Assembly (NCBI RefSeq): GCF_001618685.1
Contig: NZ_CP014342.1
Location: 3,224,001-3,288,000, forward strand
DNA: 64,000 nucleotides
Source of the DNA: Geobacillus subterraneus
GTDB lineage: Bacteria; Bacillota; Bacilli; Bacillales; Anoxybacillaceae
Reading direction: 5' to 3'
The stretch's first letter is position 1. Each line of letters opens with the position of its first letter. Position numbers and translations under genes: made by a program. Under the pieces are notes generated by a model. The model ran no database searches. It was not told the DNA's origin and saw only the letters and a list, made by a program, of their open reading frames with translations. Below, one piece after another: positions 44,515 through 53,895 of this stretch.

Positions 44515-45903
44515 ATGAATAAATATACAAATTCGTTCCATGAACGCGCCAACGCGATGGCGGACAGCTTGATTTTGGAGCATTACAGCTTGAGCGAGCT
44601 CAACTTTGAGACGGTCAGCCATTACCGGGAGCGGTTCGCTCGCGTAAAGCCGGGCCATCCGTGGAACGGGCTTGAGACAAAAGAATTTTTATACAAAATC
44701 GGCGCATGGGGCAAGCTGCGCGACAGCAGCAAAGAAGGGCTGACGCTCGCCGGCTTATTGATGTTCAGTGAGGAGCGGATCATTACCGAGGTGCTGCCGC
44801 AATACTTTTTAGAGTACCGGGAGCACGCCGATGCGAACGGAACGGGGTGGACGAAGCGGTTCACTTCGCAGGACGGGACATGGTCCGGCAACGTGTATGA
44901 CTTTTATTTCCGTGTGCTTGCTGAGCTGGAACGCCACGTTTGGTCGGATGAAGGGCGCATTGTGCTCGGTGAGGCGCTGGTGAATGCGCTTGTTCACGCT
45001 GACTACGGGGAAGAAGGAGGCATTGCCGTCGAAAAAGAAGACGGAGCGTTTCGCTTTGCTAATCCCGGCCGATTCCGCATTCCGGTTGAGGCGGCGATGG
45101 CCGGACAAATGAGCAATTTGCGCAATCCGAACGTCTTTAAAATGTTTTTATTGATCGACGTATGTAAGCGGGCGGGATCCGGCTTAAAACGAATGCATGA
45201 TATGCAGGAACAGGCGCTTGTCCAGCCCGTCGACATCTCGCAACAAACGAACCCGGATCGTACGATTGTTACGTTATGCCCGCTGCTATTTCCAGCCGAG
45301 GCGGGGGCAACGGTTGAAACAGAGACGGATGAATCATTGCAACAGCCTGAACAAGAATGGACGGAACAAGAGGATCGAGGAATCAAGGAGAGCTTCATAA
45401 ATAACGGACCTAACTCTGTAAATATAAGTGCAAACTCCGTTATTACTGAAGAAAACTCCATAAATAACACCATTGACTCCATAAACAACAAGGCGAACTC
45501 CGTAAAAAAATCCGTCGACTCCGTGAATAAGCAGGGCAAGTCCGTAAATAACAAACTTAACTCCATGAATAACCGATCCGACTCCGGTAATAATGAAATG
45601 AGCGTTCATGATATGGGAGAAGGAGAGGAAGACGAGAAGATGGATGAACGGTTATGGAAGATGGCGGAATTGGCGCGCCGAAAAAAGCGGTTGGCCCCAG
45701 CGGTGATGGAGGAGATGATCGTCCGCTTATGCTGCGAGCGGCCGCTGCGGCTGAAGGAGCTAGCGACGCTGCTCGAACGGACGCCGGACGGATTGCGCAA
45801 CAACTATTTAGGGAAACTATTAGAGGAAGGAAAAATTCGTCTGAAATACCCCGATCAGCCAAACCATCCGCGCCAAGCGTATATTGGGACGGGAAAATCT
45901 TGA
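44515..45903 (+). CDS. RecG/Schlafen-type ATP-binding regulator with heptad minisatellite, no AlbA_2 domain
   Basis: A 462-residue protein related to the C-terminal part of COG2865 (putative transcriptional regulators). A linker region (FETVSHYRERF, LTLAGLLMFSEE, PQYFLEYRE) precedes a GHKL-type ATPase module: EALVNALVHADY (153-164), FANPG (181-185), KRAGSGL (218-224). Residues 293-362 are ten seven-residue repeats such as NSVNNKx and DSINNKx, encoded by a 21-bp tandem repeat. The end (363-462) looks like a winged helix (ELATLLERTPDGLRNNYLGKLLEEGKIRL). The N-terminal AlbA_2 domain of full-length members is missing, though AAAGGAAGATCAGGA before the ATG is a sound start. Function unknown; DNA-linked regulation or defence is possible. 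Confidence 0.85.
   Translation: MNKYTNSFHERANAMADSLILEHYSLSELNFETVSHYRERFARVKPGHPWNGLETKEFLYKIGAWGKLRDSSKEGLTLAGLLMFSEERIITEVLPQYFLEYREHADANGTGWTKRFTSQDGTWSGNVYDFYFRVLAELERHVWSDEGRIVLGEALVNALVHADYGEEGGIAVEKEDGAFRFANPGRFRIPVEAAMAGQMSNLRNPNVFKMFLLIDVCKRAGSGLKRMHDMQEQALVQPVDISQQTNPDRTIVTLCPLLFPAEAGATVETETDESLQQPEQEWTEQEDRGIKESFINNGPNSVNISANSVITEENSINNTIDSINNKANSVKKSVDSVNKQGKSVNNKLNSMNNRSDSGNNEMSVHDMGEGEEDEKMDERLWKMAELARRKKRLAPAVMEEMIVRLCCERPLRLKELATLLERTPDGLRNNYLGKLLEEGKIRLKYPDQPNHPRQAYIGTGKS
45391..45600 (+). repeat. 21-bp tandem repeat (ten units) inside the ATPase gene
   Basis: Ten consecutive 21-base units with the core AACTCCRTAAATAAC, in frame, encode degenerate heptads beginning N/D-S-V/I/M-N. 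The 3' end coincides with position 45600. Unit number is likely variable between strains and keeps the frame because 21 is divisible by three. Confidence 0.85.
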
Positions 45904-45932
45904 TGTTGTCAGTTATGCATGGAAACAAAAGG

Positions 45933-45962
45933 AAAAGGGTGTCCAACGCTGGACACCCTTTT
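45933..45962 (+). terminator. Terminator after the ATPase gene
   Basis: AAAAGGGTGTCCA pairs perfectly with TGGACACCCTTTT around the ACGC tetraloop, 29 bases after the stop. The arms supply A and T runs for both strands. From 45963 to 46227 I see AT-rich DNA without a gene. Confidence 0.9.
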
Positions 45963-46236
45963 GCCATCGATTCATTTATCACCTTGAACCGCGAAGCCCC
46001 CGCTTCTCATCCGTGGGCGCAGGCGGGAGGGCGTTTAACCAGCCTGCTTTTTCAATTGCGGCTGCTTTTGCTTCCTCTCGTTTTCCTTCCTAGCAGTTAA
46101 TCATAAATAACATTTTCTAAAAAAGTATTATTAAGGCGCTTACAATATAATACTAATCGATATAACGGTGGTTTTTAAATGAACAATGTTTCCAAAATGT
46201 TATTTATTAAATAGTCCGAATAGTATTTAAAAACGT

Positions 46237-47485
46237 CAGGCGTGTTGATTATCCAATAAAATCCAAAGGGTATAGAAAAAAGAGCACCTTTCCTGTAGAA
46301 TGTGAGTAACGACACAAACAAACCCAGGAGGTGCTCTCTATGAACAAGCATACCACACTCCCGAATTTGATGCAAAAACTTGTTTCGGATGAAGAGATTC
46401 AACTGATTGCCGAAGCGGTTGGGTATCGTGATTCGTCTCGAACCTTTACGTTGCGCGAGTTGATTCACTTCTTCCTGCTGGCCGCCATGCATCAATGGAA
46501 AAGCTTTCGCCACGGAGCCGATGTGGGGCCTCTGTATGGATTGCCGCGATTCCATTATTCAACTGTATCCAAGAAAGCGAAAGAAGTTCCCTATGACATC
46601 ATGAAACGCTTGTTGGCGTTGATCATTTCCAAGTGCAACCGCCAAACCCGCCGTTCGCTTCGGTTTCCCAAACCGCTTCGGGTGGTGGATTCGACGACCG
46701 TCACGGTCGGGAAAAACCGCCTCCCATGGGCGCCGTATCACGGCGAACGCGCCGGAGTGAAGCTGCACGTCGCGTATTCGCCGGAATCCTCGCTGCCGGC
46801 AGACGTGGTGGAAACGACCGGACTGCGTCACGATGGCCCAGTGGGAGAACAGTTGACGAACGCTCAACAAGTGCTGGTGGAAGACCGGGCGTATTTCAAA
46901 ATCGAACGCCTCGATCGATTTGTGGAGCAGCATCAGCTCTTTGTCATTCGAATGAAGGACAACATCGAACTTCATCAGAAAAAAAGCTTGAAACGCCTTT
47001 CCAGCACATCTTCATCGGTTCAAGCCGACTTCACGTGCCAGTTGGGGACGAAACAATGCCGATCGACCAAGCGTCACCGGGTAGTGATCTTTCGAGATGC
47101 AAATGGCCGCGACATTCGGGTCGTGACGAACCTCTTCCATGCGTCTGCGGAAACCATTGCCGACATGTACCAACAACGTTGGACCGTTGAAGTCTTTTTC
47201 CGTTGGGTGAAGCAATATCTGAATGTCCCGACCTTGTTTGGCACGACGGAAAATGCGGTATACAACCAACTGTTTGCGGCGTTCATCGCGTATGTGTTGC
47301 TGCGATGGCTGTATGATCAAACCAAAAAACAGACGAACGTCTCTCTTTCCTTCATTTCGTTCGTTCGCCGTTTTTTCTCTGGGCAGCTTCCTCTCGATTG
47401 GAAATCCGGGATGGCCGCTGCTTTGTTTGAGTATGCCCAAATTTATGGAAGGCGTATGTATAATTTTGGATAATCAACACTCGTG
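46237..47485 (+). mobile_element. Intact IS4-family insertion sequence with 9-bp target duplication
   Basis: The element spans 1249 bases. Terminal inverted repeats are CAGGCGTGTTGATTATCCAA (46237-46256) and its complement at 47466-47485, 18 of 20 matching. It is flanked by direct repeats TAAAAACGT at 46228-46236 and 47486-47494, the target duplication. One transposase ORF fills it and its stop codon lies in the right inverted repeat. It lies just upstream of the -35 of the next gene. Confidence 0.93.
46340..47473 (+). CDS. IS4-family DDE transposase
   Basis: A 377-residue transposase. The DDE triad is visible: D in RVVDSTTVTVG, D in VLVEDRAYF, and E in the YREK signature YQQRWTVEVFFRWVK. 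I chose ATG 46340, with an AGGAGG site 8 bases upstream. Length and the 1.25-kb element agree with IS4-type elements known in Geobacillus. The frame is intact, so it may be active. Confidence 0.93.
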   Translation: MNKHTTLPNLMQKLVSDEEIQLIAEAVGYRDSSRTFTLRELIHFFLLAAMHQWKSFRHGADVGPLYGLPRFHYSTVSKKAKEVPYDIMKRLLALIISKCNRQTRRSLRFPKPLRVVDSTTVTVGKNRLPWAPYHGERAGVKLHVAYSPESSLPADVVETTGLRHDGPVGEQLTNAQQVLVEDRAYFKIERLDRFVEQHQLFVIRMKDNIELHQKKSLKRLSSTSSSVQADFTCQLGTKQCRSTKRHRVVIFRDANGRDIRVVTNLFHASAETIADMYQQRWTVEVFFRWVKQYLNVPTLFGTTENAVYNQLFAAFIAYVLLRWLYDQTKKQTNVSLSFISFVRRFFSGQLPLDWKSGMAAALFEYAQIYGRRMYNFG

Positions 47486-47499
47486 TAAAAACGTGTGAA

Positions 47500-47528
47500 T
47501 TGCCTGATTATCTTCTATTTTGTACAAT
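47500..47528 (+). promoter_or_regulatory. Promoter of the TrmH-family gene
   Basis: TTGCCT (47500-47505) and TACAAT (47523-47528) with a 17-base spacer. The target duplication of the IS ends five bases before the -35, so the insertion left this promoter whole. Confidence 0.6.
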
Positions 47529-47554
47529 GGGAAACGCAAAATGAGCGGAACGGA

Positions 47555-48283
47555 ATGAAGGTGATGCTAGTGGAAGAACGGGAAGTGAAAGCATTTCTCG
47601 AACAGCTGCAGCAGGAAGGATTGCTCACCGAGCAAACGCGTCCGGTTTGGGAAATGATTTTGCCAAAGCGGCTCAAACGGATGTATGACGTGCTGAATGA
47701 GCGCACCCGCTATATTACCGTCTTGATCGAAGCGGTCGATGATCCGCATAACCAAGCGGCGGTGTTGCGGACAGCCGAGGCGTTTGGCGTTCAAGATGTT
47801 CATATCGTCACTGGGAAGGCGCCGTTTTCGCCGAATCGGCTCGTGACGCGCTATGCTGACCAATGGCTGACGCTCCACCATAAGCCAGATATCAAAACGG
47901 CCATTGCCGATTTGAAAAGTCAAGGGTATCAAGTGTATGCAAGCTATCTTGGTGAGGAGACGATTCCGGTTTCCGACATCGATCTGTCCCAACCGACAGC
48001 GCTGTTGTTTGGCAACGAGCATAGCGGCGTGTCGGAAGAGGCGCTCTGCTTGGCGGACGGAACGTTCATCATCCCGATGTACGGATTTGTCCAAAGTTTT
48101 AACATTTCCGTCGCCGCGGCATTGGCGCTGTATGATGTCACGGAACGGGCGCGCCGCCAAGCGGGAACACGTTATTATTTGCCACCTGAAGAGAGAAAGG
48201 CGCTGTACGAACAATGGATGTGGCAGACATTGCATCCGCGCATCCGCAAACAATTGGAGCAGCAAGGATATACAGTGAGGTAA
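47555..48283 (+). CDS. tRNA/rRNA 2'-O-methyltransferase, TrmH (SpoU) family
   Basis: About 242 residues. An N-terminal helical part (VWEMILPKRLKRMYDVLNERTRYITVLIEAVDDPHNQAAVLRTAEAFGVQ-type motif 1) is followed by the SPOUT knot with LLFGNEHSGVSEEAL and FIIPMYGFVQSFNISVAAAL. These are TrmH motifs 1-3, which 2'-O-methylate G18 in tRNA. Start choice is uncertain: ATG 47555, ATG 47564 or GTG 47570 (AAGGTGA lies just before the last). Confidence 0.9.
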   Translation: MKVMLVEEREVKAFLEQLQQEGLLTEQTRPVWEMILPKRLKRMYDVLNERTRYITVLIEAVDDPHNQAAVLRTAEAFGVQDVHIVTGKAPFSPNRLVTRYADQWLTLHHKPDIKTAIADLKSQGYQVYASYLGEETIPVSDIDLSQPTALLFGNEHSGVSEEALCLADGTFIIPMYGFVQSFNISVAAALALYDVTERARRQAGTRYYLPPEERKALYEQWMWQTLHPRIRKQLEQQGYTVR

Positions 48284-48320
48284 CCGGGTTCTTGTAAGAG
48301 GGAGCCCGGTTATTGTTTGT
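48282..48320 (+). terminator. Terminator after the TrmH-family gene
   Basis: AACCGGG pairs with CCCGGTT around a 16-base loop and runs into ATTGTTTG. The 5' arm overlaps the stop codon. The following 48321-48548 shows no other gene. Confidence 0.65.
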
Positions 48321-48548
48321 GGAATATTTTTGCGTGAATCCCCTTCCGGATCAATATTTCCCTAATGGAGGAAAACAAGTGACGATTTCTTGAACAATGA
48401 TTGAACAGTTTGTGACAAATGTTTTGCTGATTTATGAACTTTTTCGCTCATTCGTTTCAAACATTTTCAATTTTGATATGGTAGAGACAAAAGAAAATGC
48501 ATGGAAGGCCCCGAAATGGTTGGGGCGGAAGAGGGAGGACCGATAGCG

Positions 48549-49454
48549 ATGAAACGGGCGAGATGGCGCGCGGTGCTGGTTTTGCCGTTTTTGTTTTTGC
48601 TTGGGGGCTGCGTGGAGCGCACGGCCGTGCTCAATCCGCAAGGGCCGGTGGCGCGCATGCAGTATGATTTGATCATGTGGTCTGTCGGCTTTATGTTGTT
48701 CATTATTGTTGTTGTATTTACGTTATTTGCCGTTTTTCTCATTCGTTATCGCGAGAAGCCGGAAAATGCCGGCTATGAGCCGCCGGATGAGGAAGGAAAC
48801 ACGCTGCTTGAAGTCGTTTGGACGGCCATTCCGATTTTGATTGTCGCTGCGCTCGCTGTTCCAACAGTGAAGGCGACGTTTGCGTTGGAAAAGCCGCCGA
48901 CCGAGAACGTGAAACCGATCACGATTCACGTGACGGCGGCGAACTGGAAATGGATTTTCAGCTATCCGGAAGAAAACATTGAAACGGTCAACTACGTCCA
49001 TATTCCAGCCGGTGTGCCGGTCAAGTTTAAGCTGACTTCGGTCGGGCCGATGAACTCGTTTTGGGTGCCGGAATTAGGTGGGCAAAAATATGCGATGGAC
49101 GGCATGGAGACAGAGCTGATTTTGCAAGCCGATAAGCCCGGCTCCTACATGGGGCGGAGCGCCAACTTTTCCGGGGAAAAGTTCGCCCATATGGAGTTTG
49201 AAGTCGTCGCACAAACGGGAACGGACTTCCGCAAATGGGTGAATGAAGTGAAACAAACCGCCCCGAAGCTCGATGAGAAAAAATATACACAAATTTTAAA
49301 ACCGGGGCTTGTTGGGCGAATGACGTTTTCGAACACCCACTTACAATGGATTGACCATGCGAAACAAAACAGCCATCATGCAGATCGAAAGCCAATGAGA
49401 AACGACGATCAAAGCGATGAAGCGATGACAAACAGTCACCATCATGGGGAGTAG
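48549..49454 (+). CDS. qoxA: aa3-600 quinol oxidase subunit II
   Basis: A 301-residue lipoprotein (lipobox LGGC, Cys 21) with two transmembrane helices (about 38-62 and 80-103) and a C-terminal cupredoxin domain. The CuA ligands of cytochrome c oxidases are absent: the region [19 protein letters not shown] has no cysteines. That marks it as a menaquinol-oxidising QoxA. The tail is His-rich (NSHHHGE). It starts the qoxABCD operon, with a GGGAGG site. Confidence 0.94.
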   Translation: MKRARWRAVLVLPFLFLLGGCVERTAVLNPQGPVARMQYDLIMWSVGFMLFIIVVVFTLFAVFLIRYREKPENAGYEPPDEEGNTLLEVVWTAIPILIVAALAVPTVKATFALEKPPTENVKPITIHVTAANWKWIFSYPEENIETVNYVHIPAGVPVKFKLTSVGPMNSFWVPELGGQKYAMDGMETELILQADKPGSYMGRSANFSGEKFAHMEFEVVAQTGTDFRKWVNEVKQTAPKLDEKKYTQILKPGLVGRMTFSNTHLQWIDHAKQNSHHADRKPMRNDDQSDEAMTNSHHHGE

Positions 49455-49471
49455 GAAAGGGGGAACGAAGG

Positions 49472-51418
49472 ATGAAGTGGAGCGAGTTTTTTGTCACGGG
49501 TGAGCCGCTCATTTATGCCGCCGATGTCGCCATCGTCTTGACGATGGTCGGCATTGTGTTTGTGTTGACATATTTTAAAAAATGGAAATGGCTGTGGAAC
49601 GAATGGCTCACGACGGTGGATCATAAAAAGATTGGCGTCATGTACATTATTTGCGCAGTTTTGATGCTCTTCCGCGGCGGCGTCGATGCGCTTTTGATGC
49701 GGGCGCAGCTGACCGCGCCGAACATGAAGTTTCTTGACGCTCAACATTACAATGAAATATTTACGACGCACGGGACGATTATGATCTTGTTTATGGCGAT
49801 GCCGTTCATCATCGGTTTGATGAACATCGTCGTCCCGCTGCAAATCGGGGCGCGCGATGTCGCGTTTCCATATTTGAATGCGTTAAGCTTTTGGCTCTTT
49901 TTCTTCGGTGCGTTGCTGTTTAACATTTCATTCGTCATCGGCGGATCGCCGGATGCCGGTTGGACGGCGTACTTCCCGCTTGCCGGCAACGAATTCAGCC
50001 CTGGCGTCGGCAACAACTATTACGCTGTCGCTTTACAAATTTCCGGGATCGGAACATTGATGACCGGGATCAACTTCCTTGTCACGATTTTAAAAATGCG
50101 CGCGCCGGGCATGACGTTGATGCGCATGCCGATGTTTACGTGGACGATTCTCATCACATGCGTGCTCATTATTTTCGCCTTCCCGGTGTTGACGGTCGCC
50201 TTGGCGCTCATGACGTTTGACCGGCTGTTTGATACGCAGTTTTTCACGATGGCCAACGGCGGCATGTCGATGCTCTGGGCGAACTTGTTCTGGATTTGGG
50301 GCCATCCGGAAGTGTATATCGTCATTTTGCCGGCGTTCGGCATTTTCTCGGAAGTGGTCAGCACGTTTGCGCAGAAACGGCTGTTCGGTTATAAGGCGAT
50401 GGTCGGTTCGATCGTGGGCATTGCGTTTTTAAGCTTTATCGTCTGGGTGCACCACTTCTTTACGATGGGCGCAGGGCCGGCCGTGAACTCTGCCTTCTCG
50501 ATCACGACGATGGCGATCGCCATTCCGACCGGGGTGAAAATTTTTAACTGGCTGTTTACGCTCCGAAAAGGGAAGATCCGCTTTACGACGGCGATGCTTT
50601 GGTCGCTGGCGTTTATTCCGAACTTTGTCATCGGCGGCGTGACAGGTGTGATGCTGGCAATGGCCGCGGCCGATTATCAATACCATAACAGCTATTTTCT
50701 CATCGCCCACTTCCATTACGTGTTGATCGCGGGTACGGTGTTCGCCTGCTTTGCCGGTTTGCATTATTGGTATCCGAAAATGTTCGGCCATATCTTGAAT
50801 GAACGGCTTGGCAAGTGGACGTTTTGGCTGTTTATGATCGGCTTTAACATCTGCTTCTTCCCGATGTATTTCCTAGGGTTGATGGGGATGACGCGCCGCA
50901 TGTACACGTACTCGGCTGGTCTCGGCTGGACGCCGCTCAACGTCGTCGCGACGGTCGGGGCGGTGTTGATGGGCATCGGGTTTATCGTGCTTTGCTATAA
51001 CATTTATTACAGCGCGCGCTACGGCGAGCGCGACATGACCGGCGACCCGTGGAACGGGCGGACGCTTGAGTGGGCGACCGCGTCGCCGCCGGTGCATTAC
51101 AACTTCCCGGTGACGCCGGTTGTCGAAGATGTGGACGCGTATTGGGTGATGAAGAAAAAGTATGGCGGCTTCCACGTGAAAGAAGAAGACTTGAAGCCGA
51201 TCCATATGCCAAGCAACTCAGGACGCCCGTTTTGGATGTCGGTGGCGTTTTTCGTCGCCGGGTTCGGCCTTGTGTTCAAGTGGTTTGCGTTGGCTATCGT
51301 TGGTGCGTTGTTCATTGTGCTTGGATTGATTCTCCGCTCATTTGAAGACGATGATGGCTACCATATTCCGGTTGACGAAATCAAACGGATGGAACGAGCG
51401 GCGCGGAAGGGGGCGTGA
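49472..51418 (+). CDS. qoxB: aa3-600 quinol oxidase subunit I
   Basis: A 648-residue heme-copper oxidase core with about 14-15 transmembrane helices. Heme ligands and CuB motifs are seen in [24 protein letters not shown] (His-Tyr pair) and [10 protein letters not shown]. The proton-channel residues lie in [13 protein letters not shown]. Two heme-a type centres reduce O2 to water. It sits between qoxA and qoxC. Confidence 0.97.
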   Translation: MKWSEFFVTGEPLIYAADVAIVLTMVGIVFVLTYFKKWKWLWNEWLTTVDHKKIGVMYIICAVLMLFRGGVDALLMRAQLTAPNMKFLDAQHYNEIFTTHGTIMILFMAMPFIIGLMNIVVPLQIGARDVAFPYLNALSFWLFFFGALLFNISFVIGGSPDAGWTAYFPLAGNEFSPGVGNNYYAVALQISGIGTLMTGINFLVTILKMRAPGMTLMRMPMFTWTILITCVLIIFAFPVLTVALALMTFDRLFDTQFFTMANGGMSMLWANLFWIWGHPEVYIVILPAFGIFSEVVSTFAQKRLFGYKAMVGSIVGIAFLSFIVWVHHFFTMGAGPAVNSAFSITTMAIAIPTGVKIFNWLFTLRKGKIRFTTAMLWSLAFIPNFVIGGVTGVMLAMAAADYQYHNSYFLIAHFHYVLIAGTVFACFAGLHYWYPKMFGHILNERLGKWTFWLFMIGFNICFFPMYFLGLMGMTRRMYTYSAGLGWTPLNVVATVGAVLMGIGFIVLCYNIYYSARYGERDMTGDPWNGRTLEWATASPPVHYNFPVTPVVEDVDAYWVMKKKYGGFHVKEEDLKPIHMPSNSGRPFWMSVAFFVAGFGLVFKWFALAIVGALFIVLGLILRSFEDDDGYHIPVDEIKRMERAARKGA

Positions 51419-51421
51419 CGA

Positions 51422-52036
51422 ATGGGAGAAGCTGCACATCGCTATGAGGAAACGGTGCCGCTGGAGTATCGGACGCAAGAAAGTCGGTTGAACATATTGG
51501 GTTTCTGGATTTTCCTCGGGGCGGAAGTCGCGCTGTTTGCGACGCTGTTTGCGACGTATCTCGTCTTGTTCCAACGGACCGGCTCGGGGCCGACGGCAGC
51601 GGAGCTGTTTGAGGTAAAAGACGTTTTGATCGAAACGTTGTTGCTGTTGACGAGCAGTTTCACATGTGGGTTGGCCATTTTTGAAATGCGCCGCGGCCGC
51701 ATGAGCGGGCTGATTGCCTGGCTGCTCGTGACGCTTCTGCTTGGGGTGGGGTTTATCGCGTTTGAAATTCGCGAGTTTATTCATTACGTTCATGAAGGGG
51801 CGACGATGCAGACGAGCGCGTTTTTATCAAGCTTTTTCGTTCTTGTCGGCACGCATGGCGCCCACGTCGGCTTAGGGATCGTCTGGATGATTCTCATCAT
51901 CATCCAGCTTCTCCAACGCGGGTTGACGGCGAAAACGGCCCGGAAAGTGTTTATCGTCAGTTTGTACTGGCACTTTTTAGACGTTGTTTGGATTTTCATT
52001 TTTACGCTTGTCTATTTGCTAGGGATGGTGGTATAA
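51422..52036 (+). CDS. qoxC: aa3-600 quinol oxidase subunit III
   Basis: A 204-residue CoxC-family membrane subunit with five transmembrane helices. It starts MGEAAHRYEETVPLEYRTQESRLNILGFWIFLGAEVALF and ends with HFLDVVWIFIFTLVYL, the subunit III pattern. It follows qoxB by three bases. Confidence 0.96.
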   Translation: MGEAAHRYEETVPLEYRTQESRLNILGFWIFLGAEVALFATLFATYLVLFQRTGSGPTAAELFEVKDVLIETLLLLTSSFTCGLAIFEMRRGRMSGLIAWLLVTLLLGVGFIAFEIREFIHYVHEGATMQTSAFLSSFFVLVGTHGAHVGLGIVWMILIIIQLLQRGLTAKTARKVFIVSLYWHFLDVVWIFIFTLVYLLGMVV

Positions 52037-52037
52037 A

Positions 52038-52337
52038 ATGGGGGCTAACGGCCATCATGAATCATTTCCGTGGAAACATGTCGTCGGGTTTTTGTTGTCG
52101 CTTGTCTTGACGTTTGCGGCGCTTTGGGTGGCGCTCTCATCCGGGCTGCCGCTCAAGGCGGTCATTGTCGTCATTGTGTTGTTTGCCGTCATCCAAGCCA
52201 GCTTGCAGCTGTTTATGTTTATGCATGTCAACGAAAGCAACAGCGGACGCATGCAAACGTTCAATATGGTGTACAGTTTCTTTATCGCGGTTGTGATTGT
52301 TGCCGGTTCGATTTGGGTGATGCAGTTTGTGTTGTAA
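52038..52337 (+). CDS. qoxD: aa3-600 quinol oxidase subunit IV
   Basis: A 99-residue small subunit with three transmembrane helices. It has HESFPWKHVVGFLLSLVLTF and the FMFMHVNES motif of CyoD/QoxD proteins. It ends the qox operon before a terminator that shares its stem core with others here. Confidence 0.93.
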   Translation: MGANGHHESFPWKHVVGFLLSLVLTFAALWVALSSGLPLKAVIVVIVLFAVIQASLQLFMFMHVNESNSGRMQTFNMVYSFFIAVVIVAGSIWVMQFVL

Positions 52338-52342
52338 AGCGC

Positions 52343-52376
52343 AAGGGTGTCTCCAAAGCAATGGGGCACCCTTTTC
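52343..52376 (+). terminator. Terminator after qoxD
   Basis: AAGGGTGTCTC pairs with GGGGCACCCTT (two wobbles) and is followed by TT and CG. It lies 6 bases after the stop. Confidence 0.8.
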
Positions 52377-52415
52377 GTTGGCTATATGCCTGCTTTTTTC
52401 ATTATGTTTCCATAG

Positions 52416-52452
52416 AAAAGGCGCCTTGCCCATTCGAGGCAAGCCGCCTTTT
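52416..52452 (-). terminator. Terminator of the art operon
   Basis: AAAAGGCG and CTTGCC pair with GGCAAG and CGCCTTTT, 15 bp with one mismatch and a 7-base loop; on the minus strand the arm ends in TTTT. It overlaps the artP stop. Confidence 0.8.
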
Positions 52453-53173
52453 ACAGTACTTTTGACAAAAACGCTTTTGTCCGCTCGTTTTGTGGGCGGT
52501 CGAACAAGTCTTCCGGCTTTCCTTCTTCGACGATGTAGCCGCCGTCCATAAACAAGACGCGGTCGCCGACCTCGCGGGCAAAGCCCATCTCATGGGTGAC
52601 AATGACCATCGTCATCCCCTCATTGGCGAGCTGCTTCATAACTGAAAGCACTTCGCCGACCATTTCCGGGTCAAGGGCTGACGTCGGTTCGTCAAAGAGC
52701 ATGATTTTCGGTTCCATGGCCAATGCCCGGGCGATGGCGACGCGCTGCGCCTGCCCGCCGGAGAGGGAATCCGGGTAGACGTGCGCTTTATCTTGCAAAC
52801 CGACTTTGGCGAGCAGTTCCATCGCTTTCGCTTCCGCTTTTTCACGCGGCCATTTGCGCACTTTCATCGGTGCGAGCGTAATGTTGTTGAGCACCGTCAT
52901 GTGAGGGAACAAGTTAAAGCGCTGGAACACCATGCCGACTTCTTCACGCACTTTGTTTAAGTTCGTGTCTTTCGCCTTTAAATTAATACCGTCAATAATA
53001 ATTTCACCTTCATCGAAATCCTCAAGCAAGTTTAAACAGCGCAAAAACGTCGATTTTCCTGACCCTGATGGGCCGATGACGACGACAACTTCTCCTTCGT
53101 GAATATGAGCGTCGATTCCTTTCAACACTTGAAGTGAACCGAACGATTTTTTTAATTGGCGTACGTCGATCAT
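52451..53173 (-). CDS. artP: Arginine ABC transporter ATP-binding protein ArtP
   Basis: A 240-residue polar-amino-acid ABC ATPase. Walker [10 protein letters not shown] lies at about 34-42, the signature LSGGQAQR near 139 and Walker [14 protein letters not shown] near 160. The sequence is nearly the G. stearothermophilus ArtP whose crystal structures I recall. It drives uptake of arginine, lysine and histidine with ArtM and ArtJ. Start overlaps the artM end by four bases. Confidence 0.95.
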   Translation of the reverse strand: MIDVRQLKKSFGSLQVLKGIDAHIHEGEVVVVIGPSGSGKSTFLRCLNLLEDFDEGEIIIDGINLKAKDTNLNKVREEVGMVFQRFNLFPHMTVLNNITLAPMKVRKWPREKAEAKAMELLAKVGLQDKAHVYPDSLSGGQAQRVAIARALAMEPKIMLFDEPTSALDPEMVGEVLSVMKQLANEGMTMVIVTHEMGFAREVGDRVLFMDGGYIVEEGKPEDLFDRPQNERTKAFLSKVL

Positions 53174-53826
53174 TGAGTCGAATACTTCCTTTCAAGATAA
53201 TGTGACAGCTTGCTTAACGACAATGTCAAGACAAGATAGACGAACGCGACGGTCAAATACGGCTCCCAGACGCGGTAATACTCACCGGCCGCCGCTTTTC
53301 CCCAGTACATAATTTCCGGGGCGGCGATGACCATCCCGAGCGACGAATCTTTAACCAAAACGATAAACTCGTTCGCAAACGGCGGAATCATCCGCTTCAG
53401 CGCCTGCGGCAAGATGATGTAGCGCATCGCTTGCGCATGCGTCATCCCAAGCGAGCGGGCCGCTTCCATTTGCCCTTTGTCGATCGACTGGATGCCGGCG
53501 CGGAAAATTTCCGCGACGTAGGCGGCGGAGTTCAGTGACAGTGAGACGGCTAAGGAAATGATCGCGTTCGGTTCCGCAAGCAAAAGCGGCATGGCGCCGA
53601 AATGGACGAGCAAAATTTGCACGACAAGCGGCGTACCGCGGAAAAAGTTAATGTACCACGAAAACGGCAAACGAATAATCGGGTTGGACGACATTTTGCC
53701 AAGGCCGATGAACAGGCCGAGAATGAGGCCGAACACGATGCCGGCTAATGATACGCCGATCGTTATGAGCAGCCCTTGCCAAAAGTAAGGGGCGTATTCA
53801 ATAATAATATCAAAACGAAAATCCAT
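53170..53826 (-). CDS. artM: Arginine ABC transporter permease ArtM
   Basis: A 218-residue permease with about five transmembrane helices and the HisMQ-type [22 protein letters not shown] coupling motif. I chose ATG 53826 ([16 protein letters not shown]), six bases after AAAGGTGAG; a GTG at 53835 is possible. It lies between artJ and artP and is expected to act as a homodimer. Confidence 0.94.
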   Translation of the reverse strand: MDFRFDIIIEYAPYFWQGLLITIGVSLAGIVFGLILGLFIGLGKMSSNPIIRLPFSWYINFFRGTPLVVQILLVHFGAMPLLLAEPNAIISLAVSLSLNSAAYVAEIFRAGIQSIDKGQMEAARSLGMTHAQAMRYIILPQALKRMIPPFANEFIVLVKDSSLGMVIAAPEIMYWGKAAAGEYYRVWEPYLTVAFVYLVLTLSLSKLSHYLERKYSTQ

Positions 53827-53846
53827 CGATCTCACCTTTCTCTAAG

Positions 53847-53881
53847 AAAAATGCGTAACTTGCTAGCAGTTACGCATTTTT
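53847..53881 (-). terminator. Attenuator hairpin between artJ and artM
   Basis: AAAAATGCGTAAC pairs perfectly with GTTACGCATTTTT (13 bp) around a 9-base loop. It lies 14 bases after the artJ stop and ends in five T on the minus strand. It should make the binding protein in excess over the membrane components. Confidence 0.82.
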
Positions 53882-53895
53882 CTATGTTCGTGCGC

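Noticed and set aside
45334-45609. Minus-strand frame with repeating VIYGV-like units
   Set aside because: It is the antisense of the 21-bp repeat in the ATPase gene.
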